A stretch of DNA of 64,000 nucleotides from an uncultured Tateyamaria sp. (GCF_947504105.1 NZ_CANNGP010000009.1:1-64000); one strand, 5' to 3'. Shown: positions 1-11,298, counted from the stretch's first letter. Numbers and translations are program-made. Notes: generated by a model from the sequence alone, not told the origin.

Positions 1-168
1 CATCGAACTCGCAAATGCATTGGTCAAAGCAGACAGGCTATGGATGCAAAACCGTACTTGAACAAGACGGATACTCACTAAATTTTGCATATTGACCTGT
101 CGAAAAGATTGAATATTGTGCTGTATACAATTTTGGCAGCAGTGTTTATCCATAGCAAGGGAAAGAGC

Positions 169-1902
169 GTGAGCGATTCAACCAAGGTGACCATGAACGG
201 CGCGCAGATCATTTTGAAAATGCTTGAGCTCCATGGTGTAAGACACGTCTTTGGACTCCCTGGTGAAACCACGATCGGTTGGTACAAGGAATGGCGGGAG
301 CATTCTGACATCGAATACGTGCTTACGCGGGATGAGCGTACGGCATCTTATGCCGCTGAGTCATATGCCAAGATATCCGGGCGGCCTTGTGTTTTGGAAG
401 CCCCGAGCCCCGGGGTCACGCATTGTACGCCGGGGATCACCGAAGCCTATCTGAGTTCTGTTCCGGTCATCTATTTCAGCTCGGACATTCCGATCAATCA
501 AGACAAAAAGCATGGCCTCACCGGTGTCGACCAGACGGCGCTCTACGCGAGTATCTGTAAGGAATCCTTTGTCCTGACGAATGCAAAGGAGATCCCTTTC
601 CTGATGCGCCGCGCCTTCCGTGTTGCCACGTCTGGACGTCCCGCCCCGGTCCATATTCGGGTCCCGATCAATGTGTTCCTCGAAGAGGCAAAGATCGCGG
701 ACCTCTATGCAGAGAGTGATTATCAGAGATACCCTGCACACCGGCCGGTCGCGGATCACGGAAAGATCAGACAGGCCATCGACGCGCTTCTGAAAGCCAA
801 AAAACCCGTGATCGTGTGCGGTCAGGGTGGATTGATCTCTGGGGCCTCGCAAATCCTGGTCGAATTGGCAGAGCTTTTTCAGATCCCGGTGGGCACGACG
901 ACGCCCGGTAAGGGCACCATTCCCGAGAACCACCCGCTGGCATTGCGGGTGATCGGGGGGCGCGGTGGAATGGAATATTCCAACAGTTATGTCCATGCGG
1001 CAGACACGGTCTTTTTCGTTGGGTCTAACACGGACAGCGCGGCAACAGACCATTGGAAGCTCTATGGGGATCCGGCGGCAACGACATTCCTTCATCTGGA
1101 CATTGCCGAGGCCCATATCGGCAATAATTATCCTCTCAAGGTCGGCATGGTCGGGGACGCGCGTGCAACGCTGGAATACATGGTCGAGATCATCAAAGCG
1201 GAGCATCCCGATCTGACACGAGAGAAGGTGGACCTCAACCCGATCAAGAAGTCGGCGTTGGACAAGGTGTTCAAGTCGAATATTCCGATGCCCGAGGGCA
1301 CGATCTCTCCTGTGAAGCTCACGCAGGCGCTGGACAGGATTCTGCCCCCAGATGCGATTGTCACGTCCGAACCGGGGGTGAGTGCCATCTACCCGTCGGC
1401 ACTCCTTACCATCAAAGAGCCGGGGCGGCGCTACATCACCAATTACTCCATGGGCGCATTGGGGTATTCCGTACCCGCTGGCCTTGGCGCATCTTATGCG
1501 TCCGACGGCCCGATCATCTCCTTCACGGGCGACGGCTCCTTCGGGTTTGTCATCGGTGATATGGAGACCATTCGGCGGAGCGGGAAGAACGTGACAATCA
1601 TCCTGACACGGAACGATACGTTCGGGTGGATCCGAGGCGAGGCGATCCTGCTTGATGATGTGGACGAACCTTGGTCAACAGATTTCGGGGCAGTCGACTA
1701 TGTCAAGGTTGCCGAAGCGTTCGGTTTTAGCACGGCGCGCATCACGTCTGAGGATGATATCGATACAGTTCTATCCCAGGCGATCAACCATCAGGGCGCG
1801 AGTTTCATCGAAATGATGGTGCCGTCCCAGGATAAGATTGTCCCTTTCGTTCCCTCATGGGTGCGCGCGGCGAAGGCCAAGAATCTACCTTACTTCGAAT
1901 AA
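169..1902 (+). CDS. Thiamine-pyrophosphate-dependent enzyme (acetolactate synthase-like large subunit family)
   Basis: ORF 85-1902; probable start GTG 169 or ATG 193. N-terminal HGVRHVFGLPGE and C-terminal GDGSFGFVIGDMETIRRSGKNVTIILTRND are typical of TPP enzymes. Confidence 0.85.
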   Translation: MSDSTKVTMNGAQIILKMLELHGVRHVFGLPGETTIGWYKEWREHSDIEYVLTRDERTASYAAESYAKISGRPCVLEAPSPGVTHCTPGITEAYLSSVPVIYFSSDIPINQDKKHGLTGVDQTALYASICKESFVLTNAKEIPFLMRRAFRVATSGRPAPVHIRVPINVFLEEAKIADLYAESDYQRYPAHRPVADHGKIRQAIDALLKAKKPVIVCGQGGLISGASQILVELAELFQIPVGTTTPGKGTIPENHPLALRVIGGRGGMEYSNSYVHAADTVFFVGSNTDSAATDHWKLYGDPAATTFLHLDIAEAHIGNNYPLKVGMVGDARATLEYMVEIIKAEHPDLTREKVDLNPIKKSALDKVFKSNIPMPEGTISPVKLTQALDRILPPDAIVTSEPGVSAIYPSALLTIKEPGRRYITNYSMGALGYSVPAGLGASYASDGPIISFTGDGSFGFVIGDMETIRRSGKNVTIILTRNDTFGWIRGEAILLDDVDEPWSTDFGAVDYVKVAEAFGFSTARITSEDDIDTVLSQAINHQGASFIEMMVPSQDKIVPFVPSWVRAAKAKNLPYFE

Positions 1903-2377
1903 CTCTGGAGCTGATAGGACCATGGTGCGCGGTTCATTGGTCCCAAATGAGTTTCTTCTCGGGATCAAGGGAGGCGTGCGCGGTCGGGGTGCCACAAGCC
2001 TTGCGGGCGAGGGGACCAACGCTCGTAACTCTGACGGTCCGGAGCGTTCTGACCAACTTCAGCGATCATGCCCCTTTATCGGGCAATCATGCTGAATGTC
2101 TTGGAAGTATATCCAATTTTAATGGTTAAGATGTGTCTCAATGACTTGCCCGAGTGGGTCCGGCGCGGCAAGAGCTTTTGACCCTCGCGAGTAGGCAGAT
2201 CACCCCCTTCTTTGAAGCCGTCTGTCTCCCTGATTATGATGACAAGGATATATCTTGAACGGGGAAGCACAATCTCGTGCTGGAGTATTCAAGGTGAGTG
2301 CTGAACTTCCACCCATCCCTTCGTCGAAGTTCAGCAATCGCCTGAGAGCAGGTTACCATTTTACATTGTAACTCAGT

Positions 2378-2614
2378 TCACATGAACCAACGTAGCCATT
2401 TTATGTACTGTCTGATTGACCCGGGGCCTGGGCCGGGTTCGAGGCGTCTTTGAAGAATTTCGCTGCTTTCGTCGAAGGTTACGTTACTCGCTTCAATAAT
2501 CTGCGCTCCATCGCTTGAATATGTGGATGCGTTGATAGCGACGGACGAAAGGGCGAAACACCCAATTGTCAGAAGTGTCAGCGCGGCGGTGTTTGATCGT
2601 CTCTGCTTCTTCAT
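2378..2614 (-). CDS. Small putative secreted protein/peptide (78 aa) with N-terminal signal-like segment
   Basis: MKKQRRSNTAALTLLTIGCFALSSVAINA... preceded by AAAGGAA; C-terminus RRLEPGPGPGSIRQYIKWLRWFM. Confidence 0.45.
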   Translation of the reverse strand: MKKQRRSNTAALTLLTIGCFALSSVAINASTYSSDGAQIIEASNVTFDESSEILQRRLEPGPGPGSIRQYIKWLRWFM

Positions 2615-2998
2615 AAAGAAGTTCCTTTCAATTTCGTGGCTTAGTTGCTGAGTAATGATCATTCATCACTTAATACATCTAGTGCACTGGCCTTATTTCC
2701 TGATACCCTGTTGATCAATGTCGTAAGTGAGATTGCTAAGAACAGGCGATTTACCGCCCAGGTTCACCCTAAGTTGGTTGTGCGTTACAAGTACGGTGCA
2801 ACAAAACGCGAAGCGGACAACCAATAAAGTCACTGATGAATTGTGAACTGCGGCCACGGCATGGATAAATGGGGGGGCGACGTTGATTGCAGGCAGATGC
2901 GCCGCGTCAATCGGCGGTGCCGGACGTTCCAATGTCAATTGATCGACCATCAGAAATCGGGACGGTCGGGATATGTGAGCGTCGCTTAGGTCGATCGA

Positions 2999-3754
2999 TC
3001 AGAGAAGGCCCGCTCTGGGATCATCCAGTTCAAGATTGAAGCGATCCGGGATCAGGCTCTCGTGGAACCATTTCAGGAAGGAGTAGATCGAGAAGACCGG
3101 TAATCCTGTCGCCTTTCGAACGTCATGGGCATACGGTGTCATATTGGTGCATTCCAACACGATGGCACCAACATCTCTATCGGTTGTGACGATCTCCTGC
3201 GCTGCATCAAGCATATCCTGCCGGCAATCCGCGAAATCTATGGATTCATGATCGTCCAGGATACAGCGCGTGAATGCACGCCCGCCATCGGTTCCATATA
3301 TTGGAACACGGGTAGGGTCGGAAATGCCCGCTGCAAACAGATGCTCAGGTGTCAACGTCGCCTTGGAAATGGTAAGAATTGCGACCTTCTTCCCGGCCGG
3401 TAGAAGGGCTTGCACCATTGGTACCTGCATCAAAGACGAAGTCGCGACCGGAACAGGAACGGCATTTGATATCCTGTCTTGAGTCAGGGCGAGGAAGCCA
3501 CAATTCGTGGTGATACCGTCACATCCCGCCGCAACAAGATCCTGAGCCGCATCGATAAATCTGTCTACCAACTCCATGGGATCGTGACGAACAACTCTAT
3601 CAGGGCTTGCCCCTCGCACGACACGGTATTGCACGGGAAACGGCCACGTCGTCGCGTTACCGATATCACCTTGGATACGGGGGAACCTCGCTTCGAGCAT
3701 CAGGATTCCAAGCGCGGCTCCGTAGACTGACTTTCCACCGTGTTCAACTGACAT
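2999..3754 (-). CDS. Aspartate/glutamate/hydantoin racemase family protein
   Basis: TTNCGF and LECTNM Cys motifs of the Asp/Glu racemase superfamily. Confidence 0.75.
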   Translation of the reverse strand: MSVEHGGKSVYGAALGILMLEARFPRIQGDIGNATTWPFPVQYRVVRGASPDRVVRHDPMELVDRFIDAAQDLVAAGCDGITTNCGFLALTQDRISNAVPVPVATSSLMQVPMVQALLPAGKKVAILTISKATLTPEHLFAAGISDPTRVPIYGTDGGRAFTRCILDDHESIDFADCRQDMLDAAQEIVTTDRDVGAIVLECTNMTPYAHDVRKATGLPVFSIYSFLKWFHESLIPDRFNLELDDPRAGLL

Positions 3755-3779
3755 CCTAACTCTCTCTAATCAGTTCGGT

Positions 3780-4484
3780 TCAATGTCGTGGGACATAAAT
3801 CTGTGAATAGGCTTTTTCGACGGTCTCGGTTGCCTCATCGACGCTGGTCTTGATGTGGGCGCGCATCCTGTGAGCCGCCCCCTCTGCGTCTCGCGCAGCG
3901 ATTGCCTCGAAGATATGCATGTGAGCCGCGTGGGTGATGTCGATTTTCTCACGCATCGCAATCCAGCGAACATAGCGGATCCGCTCATATGTCAGCTCGA
4001 TCATATTAAGCAATTCCGGGTTTTTTGCGAGCCTAGCGATCATCAGATGGAACTCTTCGTCGAGGGAAACGATGTCACGAGCTGGCGTCCCATCCGTGTA
4101 GTTCACGCCGGTCTCGATCAAAAATTGACGTAATCCCTCAAGCTCGTCATCCGTCGCCCGTTCGACAGCGGCCCGGACCGCTCCGATTTCCAGTGAACCA
4201 CGAAGCTCATAAAGGTTTACCACGAGCTCGGGGTTCAGCGGTTGACAAAAAAACCCCCGCCCACCTTCAAATTTGAGCAAGCCTTCGGCAATCAGACGGT
4301 TCATCGCTTCACGCAATGGTGTCCGACTGGCACCGAGCTTACGTGACAGTTCACTCTCGTTAATACGTTCCGCCGGTTTGAACTCGAAATTCGCCGCCAT
4401 GTGGCGCACCTGCTCATAGACCTGATCAACGCTTGTGTTCATTTTTGGTGACGCTCTCCCGTGGCCCTCTTCTTTATATACCAC
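3780..4484 (-). CDS. GntR-family (FCD) transcriptional regulator
   Basis: wHTH ...INESELSRKLGASRTPLREAMNRLIAEGLL and FCD C-terminal domain; divergent from the oxidoreductase/TRAP genes. Confidence 0.85.
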   Translation of the reverse strand: MVYKEEGHGRASPKMNTSVDQVYEQVRHMAANFEFKPAERINESELSRKLGASRTPLREAMNRLIAEGLLKFEGGRGFFCQPLNPELVVNLYELRGSLEIGAVRAAVERATDDELEGLRQFLIETGVNYTDGTPARDIVSLDEEFHLMIARLAKNPELLNMIELTYERIRYVRWIAMREKIDITHAAHMHIFEAIAARDAEGAAHRMRAHIKTSVDEATETVEKAYSQIYVPRH

Positions 4485-4584
4485 TCACGAATTGTCAATT
4501 ATTTTGTGGACAGATTTAGATACTTATCTGTATACAGAATATGAAACCGCCCGGAATGCAGCGCCGAATTCGATTAAGGTACAT

Positions 4585-5832
4585 ATGTCCGCGAAAGAAA
4601 ACATCGTCGTCGTAGGGGCAGGGATTGTTGGGGTATCAGCTGCGATCTGGCTCTTGAGAGCAGGCAAGGATGTGACGTTGTTGGACAGAACGGCACCGGG
4701 CGAGGGTACCTCCTATGGGAGTGCGGGCGTTCTGGCGAGTTGCTCCGTTGCGCCGGTCACCGCCCCCGGAATGATCACCAAAGCTCCAGGGATGCTGCTC
4801 AATCCGAATTTCCCACTGTTCTTGCGCTGGTCGTACTTACCGAAACTGGCTCCATGGCTACTGAAATACCTAAGTCATGCTAACGCACCTGAAACGCGCC
4901 GAATTGCGGCGGGGCTGGCGCCACTGACGACCGACAGCGTCGAACAACACGAAAGTTTGACAGAAGGCACCGATGCGGTACGCTGGCTGACAAGAACGGA
5001 CTACTCATTCGCCTACAAAAACCGTTCCGCATTCGAAGGCGATGCGTTCACATGGGGTCTGCGTCGCGACGCAGGGTTCGAACCGGATATTATCGAGGGG
5101 CCCGCCGTTCAGGAGTTCGAACCGCTGCTTAGTAGCGATATGCAGCTTTTGGCTGTGATGCGACAGCACGGTGTGATCAGCGCTCCGGGGGCTTATGTGA
5201 AGGCCTTGGCCGACGAAGCGGAGAGACTCGGGGCACGGCTGGTTCGCGGCGAGATGCGTGACGTCGTGCTGATGGATAATAAGGTCGAGGCGATTATCAC
5301 GGAGGACGAGACGATCCTTTGCGACAATGTCGTGATCGCCACCGGGGTTTGGTCAAAGCCTCTGGCTAAGAAGCTCGGTATCGACGTACCTCTCGAGACC
5401 GAACGTGGCTATCACATAGAGTTTGAGCCTGAGGATCGCGTGCTGCGTTCACCTATCATGGTGACCACCGGGAAGTTCGTTGCAACGCCGATGTTGGACG
5501 GCCTGCGTTGTGCAGGTGTCGTAGAATTTGGCGGCCTCGCAGCTCCCGCATCGAACAAACCACTCGCACTTCTGGAACGCACAGTGCGTGCGACGTTCCC
5601 TAGCCTGAGGTTGAAGAGGCGCGACACATGGCTCGGCCACCGTCCAGCCCCGTCCGATAGTCTTCCATTAATCGGTGAAATTCGGGGCAGCGGCGTATTC
5701 GCGGCGTTTGGACATCATCATATTGGTCTGACCGGTGGCCCGAAGACCGGCAGAATTATTGCAGATGTGATCGCTCATGGAGGGATCAATATGGATCTCA
5801 CTCCCTACGACCCTAACCGGTTTGGAGGCTGA
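4585..5832 (+). CDS. FAD-dependent oxidoreductase, D-amino-acid dehydrogenase (DadA)-like
   Basis: ENIVVVGAGIVGVSAAIWLLRAGKDVTLLDR Rossmann motif; C-terminal GHHHIGLTGGPKTGRIIADVI. Start set at the ATG before SAKENIVVVGAG. Confidence 0.8.
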   Translation: MSAKENIVVVGAGIVGVSAAIWLLRAGKDVTLLDRTAPGEGTSYGSAGVLASCSVAPVTAPGMITKAPGMLLNPNFPLFLRWSYLPKLAPWLLKYLSHANAPETRRIAAGLAPLTTDSVEQHESLTEGTDAVRWLTRTDYSFAYKNRSAFEGDAFTWGLRRDAGFEPDIIEGPAVQEFEPLLSSDMQLLAVMRQHGVISAPGAYVKALADEAERLGARLVRGEMRDVVLMDNKVEAIITEDETILCDNVVIATGVWSKPLAKKLGIDVPLETERGYHIEFEPEDRVLRSPIMVTTGKFVATPMLDGLRCAGVVEFGGLAAPASNKPLALLERTVRATFPSLRLKRRDTWLGHRPAPSDSLPLIGEIRGSGVFAAFGHHHIGLTGGPKTGRIIADVIAHGGINMDLTPYDPNRFGG

Positions 5833-5877
5833 TCCCCATGCAAATAGCAAACCTTAAACCCCAACAGGAGAGAATTA

Positions 5878-6857
5878 TGACTTTCAAATTCAGAACATTG
5901 GTGGCGTCGGCCGCGATCATAGCCGCTGGGGCCGGTACCGCCCTGGCAACTGATTGGGATATGCCGATGGCCTATCCAGAAAGTAACTTTCACACACAGT
6001 ACGGACATCGGTTCGCCGATGCGGTTCGCACGTGTACCGGTGGGTCCCTCAACATAACGATCCATTCCGGTGGCTCGTTGTTCAAGGGGAACGAAATTAA
6101 ACGTGCCGTCCAAATCGGCCAGGCCCCTATAGGCGAGCGATTCCTGTCGGCTCATCAGGCGGAAAACCCGGTTTACGGCGTCGACTCTATCCCTTTTCTT
6201 GCGACATCTTACGAAGATAGCGACCGTCTTTGGGACGCATCGAAAGATGCGGTTGGTGCAGCGCTCGAGAAAGACGGGTTAGTATTGATCTATTCGGCAC
6301 CCTGGCCAGCACAGGGGCTGTATTTCAAGCAGGAGATCAATTCCGTCGCGGATATGAAAGGTATCAAGTTTCGCGCCTACAACGCGGCGACATCTCGTCT
6401 TGCTGAGCTCGCTGGCATGAACCCTGTACAGATCGAGGCCGCTGACCTTGCGCAAGCGCTTGCCACGGGTGTTGCAGCATCCTTTATTTCATCTGGTTCC
6501 ACCGGATATGACACCAAGATCTGGGAGCTGCTGACCCATTTTTATGACACACAGGCGTGGTTGCCGCGCAACGCTGTCTTCGCGAACAAGCCCGCCTATG
6601 ACGCCTTGACCGAACAGGAGCAAAACTGCCTTCAGGCAGCAGGGGAGCTCACATCTGCGGCTGCAACGGCCCGTTCTGAACAGTTGGCAGGATGGTACTT
6701 GCAGCAGTTTGTCGACAACGGGATGACTGTGGCGGCTCCGAGCGACACGTTGCGTGACGAGCTGAAGGCCTTCGGCGCGACGATGACAGAAGAATGGTTG
6801 GCGTCGGCGGGGGAGACCGGGACTGCGATCATCGAAGCATATCAAGCTTCAGAGTAG
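5878..6857 (+). CDS. dctP: TRAP transporter substrate-binding protein (DctP family)
   Basis: Signal peptide, DctP-like fold sequence, followed directly by DctQ and DctM. Confidence 0.85.
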
Positions 6858-6912
6858 ACATGTCCGGGGTTCGAGCGATCGAACCCCGAACCAACATTAA
6901 AGGAGGGCTCTC

Positions 6913-7431
6913 ATGGGTATGATCAGAAAATTGCTTGATGGTCTCTATTTTCTAGGCGGGGTTCTGGGAGGAATCTCCATGATCGCCATCTTGATACTGA
7001 TCTGTGTTCAAATGGTGTCGAGGTGGTTGGGAACCTCCTTTCCGGGTGCTGCAAACTACGCTGGATACTGTATGGCTGCGTCTATCTTTTTCGCGCTCGC
7101 CTACGCGCTCAATCATGGCGCGCATATCCGTGTGACATTGATCCTCTCCGGACTTGGCCGAAGCCGGAAACTTGCTGAGATCTGGTGTTACGGATTCAGT
7201 GCCATATTGATCACGTTTTTCTTTTACGCCGCTTTCGAGCGTAACCATCAATCGCAAAAGTTCAACTTTCTGAGCCAGGGCCAGGACGAGATGCCGCTCT
7301 GGATTCCAGAACTTTCGATGACAATCGGCGCGGGCATTCTTGCCATCGCGCTCTGGGATCACGTCATCCGGCTGCTCTTCACGAGCTACGCAGGGATCGA
7401 AGACTTGCCACCGGAAGAGAGGACGGAATAG
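6913..7431 (+). CDS. dctQ: TRAP transporter small permease (DctQ family)
   Basis: Four predicted TM segments; between dctP and dctM; AGGAGG upstream. Confidence 0.85.
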   Translation: MGMIRKLLDGLYFLGGVLGGISMIAILILICVQMVSRWLGTSFPGAANYAGYCMAASIFFALAYALNHGAHIRVTLILSGLGRSRKLAEIWCYGFSAILITFFFYAAFERNHQSQKFNFLSQGQDEMPLWIPELSMTIGAGILAIALWDHVIRLLFTSYAGIEDLPPEERTE

Positions 7432-7434
7432 GCC

Positions 7435-8763
7435 ATGGACCATTTTACACTCACCGCGATTTTCCTGATCGTCTTATTCTTTCTGTTAGGATCTGGGATC
7501 TGGATCGGGCTCTCGCTGATGGGCGTTGGTGCGATCGGGATCATGCTTTTTGACAAAGGGTTTGTTGGCGCAAACCTCACCGACAAGGCCTGGGAGAGCG
7601 CGTCCAGTTGGACGCTGACAGCACTTCCTCTGTTCATCTGGATGGGTGAGATTCTCTATCGAACCCGATTATCGGAGGATATGTTCAAAGGTCTTGCACC
7701 ATGGATGGCACGTCTGCCGGGCGGACTTTTGCATACGAACGTCGTCGGCTGTACAATTTTTGCAGCTGTTTCAGGCTCTTCAGCAGCTACGCTCACGACT
7801 GTAGGCAAGATGTCGATCCCCGAATTACGCAAACGCGGCTATCCGGAGTTCATGACAATCGGCACATTGGCGGGTTCAGCCACACTCGGTCTGATGATAC
7901 CACCCTCGCTCACTCTTATCGTCTATGGTGTGACCGTTAATGAAAGCATCACACAGCTGTTCATGGCTGGTATATTACCTGGCATTGTGCTCGCATCGAT
8001 GTTTTCGCTCTACATAGTGTTCTGGTACTTTTTAAAGCGCGACCAGCGTCCTGAACCCGAGCCCACGATGACGTTCAGCGAGAAGGTTTGGAATTCTCGG
8101 TTCCTGGCCCCGGTGATCCTGTTGGTCCTGACCGTAATTGGTTCGATGTATTCCGGCATAGCGACGGCAACTGAGGCCGCCGCCTTTGGTGTGATCGGCG
8201 CGCTTGTTTTGGCGGCGTTTCAAAGGTCGTTAACTTTTGAAACGTTCTTTGAAAGTCTGATGGGTGCAACGCGTACGTCTGCCATGATCGCACTCATTTT
8301 GATGGGTGCTGCGTTTCTCAGCCTTTCGATGGGCTTTACCGGGCTGCCAAGGACGATTGCGGAATGGATCGGTTCGCTGAACCTGTCACCGACCGTGCTG
8401 ATCCTGGCGCTGATGGTGTTCTACGTTCTGATAGGAATGTTTCTGGACGGCATTTCATCTGTGGTTCTGACGATGGCTGTCATTCTGCCGATGATCACCA
8501 CTCCGGCGTTTGCGGAACTTGGGTTTGATCTGGTCTGGTTCGGTATCTTCATCGTCGTGGTAGTCGAGATGGCACAAATCACTCCCCCCGTCGGGTTCAA
8601 CCTGTTTGTTCTCCAGGGCATGACAAAACACGAGATGGGCTACATCGCGCGTACCGCCGTTCCGATGTTTCTAATCATGGTCTTAATGGTCGTCATACTC
8701 ATCTTGTTCCCGGAGCTAGCGACCTGGATGCCGGAAAACATGCGTGCGCGTGGTGGCGGGTAA
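7435..8763 (+). CDS. dctM: TRAP transporter large permease (DctM family)
   Basis: Polytopic; TPPVGFNLFVLQGM and SGSSAATLTTVGKMSIPELRKRGY motifs. Confidence 0.9.
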   Translation: MDHFTLTAIFLIVLFFLLGSGIWIGLSLMGVGAIGIMLFDKGFVGANLTDKAWESASSWTLTALPLFIWMGEILYRTRLSEDMFKGLAPWMARLPGGLLHTNVVGCTIFAAVSGSSAATLTTVGKMSIPELRKRGYPEFMTIGTLAGSATLGLMIPPSLTLIVYGVTVNESITQLFMAGILPGIVLASMFSLYIVFWYFLKRDQRPEPEPTMTFSEKVWNSRFLAPVILLVLTVIGSMYSGIATATEAAAFGVIGALVLAAFQRSLTFETFFESLMGATRTSAMIALILMGAAFLSLSMGFTGLPRTIAEWIGSLNLSPTVLILALMVFYVLIGMFLDGISSVVLTMAVILPMITTPAFAELGFDLVWFGIFIVVVVEMAQITPPVGFNLFVLQGMTKHEMGYIARTAVPMFLIMVLMVVILILFPELATWMPENMRARGGG

Positions 8764-8837
8764 TGAATGAAATGCCTCGGCCAAACGCAGTCTTGCTGGC
8801 CGGGGCCACGATCCAATCAACTCTGAAAGCGTAGGCC

Positions 8838-9665
8838 GTGAGCGGAGAAAAAAGACTTGCTAAACTGAGCTTGTTACTCGTCGGTTGCGGCAAGATGGGA
8901 TCGGCCCTCCTACACGGTTGGTTCGATCAGGAACTTCGACCCAGCCATGTCGATGTGCTCGACCCGAACCCTCCAGATTGGGTCGAAGAGATGGTTCCAC
9001 TTGGGTTGCGTGTTAATCCACCCGACAGGCGTCTTTACGACGTTATCGTCGTTGCGACGAAGCCTCAGTATTTTCTCTCTGCAATTGAGTCGCTTGGTGA
9101 CGTATCTCTTGAGAAGACACTGGTGGTCTCCGTTGCCGCGGGTGTTTCGATTCCACAGATAGAAGAGATGCTTGGCAAACGCGCCGCAATTGTACGCGCA
9201 ATGCCAAACACTCCAGCCGAGATTGGGTGCGGGATGACCTGCGTTGTCGCGAACCGAAGAGGGGCGGGGACGCCTCTAAGTGTCGCCAAGCGCTTGATGG
9301 GGGCGGTTGGTGAGATCGCAGTCTTGAAGAATGAAGAACAGATGCACGCGGTCACAGGCGTCTCTGGGTCTGGGCCGGCGTATATCTTTGCAGTGGCCGA
9401 AGCGATGGAGGCAGGAGCGGTCGCCCAAGGGTTACCTAATGCGTTGGCCCGTAAGTTGGTCATTGAGACCATCCGAGGGGCGGGTCAGTTGATGGCTACA
9501 TCAAAATCCACACCACCCTCCCTTCGCGAAGCTGTGACCTCACCAGGCGGCACAACTGAAGCAGCTTTAAGAACATTGCAGAGACCGCGTGACGGGCTCA
9601 CCACCTTGTTCTGCGACGGTATCGAAGCCGCCACGGATAGGAGTCGTGAGCTTGCAAATACCTGA
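8838..9665 (+). CDS. proC: Pyrroline-5-carboxylate reductase
   Basis: GTG start; LVGCGKMGSALLHGW, RAMPNTPAEIGCGMT, VSGSGPAYIF, VTSPGGTTEAAL motifs. Confidence 0.85.
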   Translation: MSGEKRLAKLSLLLVGCGKMGSALLHGWFDQELRPSHVDVLDPNPPDWVEEMVPLGLRVNPPDRRLYDVIVVATKPQYFLSAIESLGDVSLEKTLVVSVAAGVSIPQIEEMLGKRAAIVRAMPNTPAEIGCGMTCVVANRRGAGTPLSVAKRLMGAVGEIAVLKNEEQMHAVTGVSGSGPAYIFAVAEAMEAGAVAQGLPNALARKLVIETIRGAGQLMATSKSTPPSLREAVTSPGGTTEAALRTLQRPRDGLTTLFCDGIEAATDRSRELANT

Positions 9666-9692
9666 TCAATTGATGCGTAGGAGGAAATCCAA

Positions 9693-10103
9693 ATGAAACG
9701 AAATTCGATTCTGGTGCCGGTCTCAGTAAACCAGTTGGACATGGCCTCGAAAGCATTGAACGAGGCTCGTGAGATGCTGGCTGACGGTGGGACGATAACC
9801 GTTCTTAACTCACATGAACCGATCCCCGGACCGGCACGTCACTATCTTGAGAAAGACGCACTCAAGGATCGGGACGCAGAAATCCTAAGCACACTCCAAG
9901 CATTTGTCGGAGAGGATCCCAGATGCAAGATAGAGTTGGTCAGCGGTCGCGCCGGTGTGACGATCGTTGAATTCGCGCGCACGCACAGCACCGATTGTAT
10001 TATTATTTCGTCACACCGGCCTGATCTGTCTGACTATCTGTTGGGTTCGACCGCATCACGTGTCGTCAGACATGCGCAGTGTTCGGTCTTTGTCCTCCGG
10101 TGA
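9693..10103 (+). CDS. Universal stress protein (UspA family)
   Basis: C-terminal DCIIISSHRPDLSDYLLGSTASRVVRHAQCSVFVLR; AGGAGG RBS. Confidence 0.85.
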   Translation: MKRNSILVPVSVNQLDMASKALNEAREMLADGGTITVLNSHEPIPGPARHYLEKDALKDRDAEILSTLQAFVGEDPRCKIELVSGRAGVTIVEFARTHSTDCIIISSHRPDLSDYLLGSTASRVVRHAQCSVFVLR

Positions 10104-10204
10104 TAGCTGGTGCACCGGCGTATCTGATCTGATCCATACCGTTCAACCGTTGATGCCATGGGTATCTAGTCGCGTTCGAGAAACAGCGCGATGCCCATGT
10201 GGAG

Positions 10205-11298
10205 TAGCCCCCTGAAAGTGGTCCAACAACTGGGATAGAACCACGAGATATGCCAATGGAGCAATACCACGCGCTCTACAATCTGGCAGAACTCGTTGAG
10301 CCGGTCAGGCGGCACTGTTCTACGAGTTCTCGCTGGAAGATCATGTGCCCCAAGATCACCTGCTGCGCTCGATTGATCGGTTCGTTGATCTGGAAGGTAT
10401 TCGGGCGTATCTCGCAGACTTCTACAGCCACACGAGCCGTTCCGGCTGTGAGGCGATTGTCCAATCGCCATTGCCATCACATCCGATTGAACGCGGCAGG
10501 CCAGGACCAGGCCTGTTGGCTCATGTGTTGGTCAGCAAATATGCCGATCACCTGCCGCTCTATCGCCAAAGCCAAATCTATGACCGTGAAGGCATTGATC
10601 TGGATCGTTCCACGATGGCCGATGGGGTTGGCCGTTCAACGGCACTTCTTGAACCTTTAGGGGCTGGGCGCATGCGGATGAATGCTCTGGCTTCAACGGA
10701 TTGTTCGGTGAGGACGAGGCGGATGAGATGGCCTGCATGGCACATGTGCGCCGCAAATTCGTTGATGTCTTCGCGTCCCAGAGCAACGCGACCGTCGAGC
10801 AAGCCATCCGCCGGATCGCGGAACTCTATGCTGTAGAGAAAGAGGCACGCGGCAAACAACCCGAGGAACACATTGCATTGCGCCAAGCGAGGGCCAAGCC
10901 CGTCTTCGATGAGCTCGAAGTCTGGTTGCACGCGCAACTGCCAAAAATATCAGGCAAGTCACCATTGGCTTAGGCCATCCGCTACGCCCTTGGCCGGATG
11001 CCGAAAGCGCGGCCATACCTTAAGCATGGCTATCTGGAACTCGACAACAACACAGCCGAACGTGCCGTGAAACCTGTAGCCACCAGCCGGAAAAACTGGA
11101 CGTTCGCAGGTTCCGAAGGTGGTGGAAAAGCCATGGCCATCGCATTCACCCTGATCGAAACCGCCAAACTGAACGACGTTGATCCCCAAGCCTGGCTCAC
11201 GTGGGTCCTGGGCCAAATCGCCGATCACAAGATCACACGTTTCGACGAACTCCTCCCCTGGCGTTACGCTGCAAAAGCAGCGTAACAAGACCACTTCC
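10205..11298 (+). pseudogene. Degraded IS66-family transposase element
   Basis: Transposase spread over three frames (10345-10836, 10701-10973 ending in an internal TAG, 10998-11285). Contains YAVEKEARGKQPEEHIALRQARAKPV and [64 protein letters not shown]. Imperfect terminal inverted repeats ccccctgaaagtggtc / gaccacttccgggac. Confidence 0.75.
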
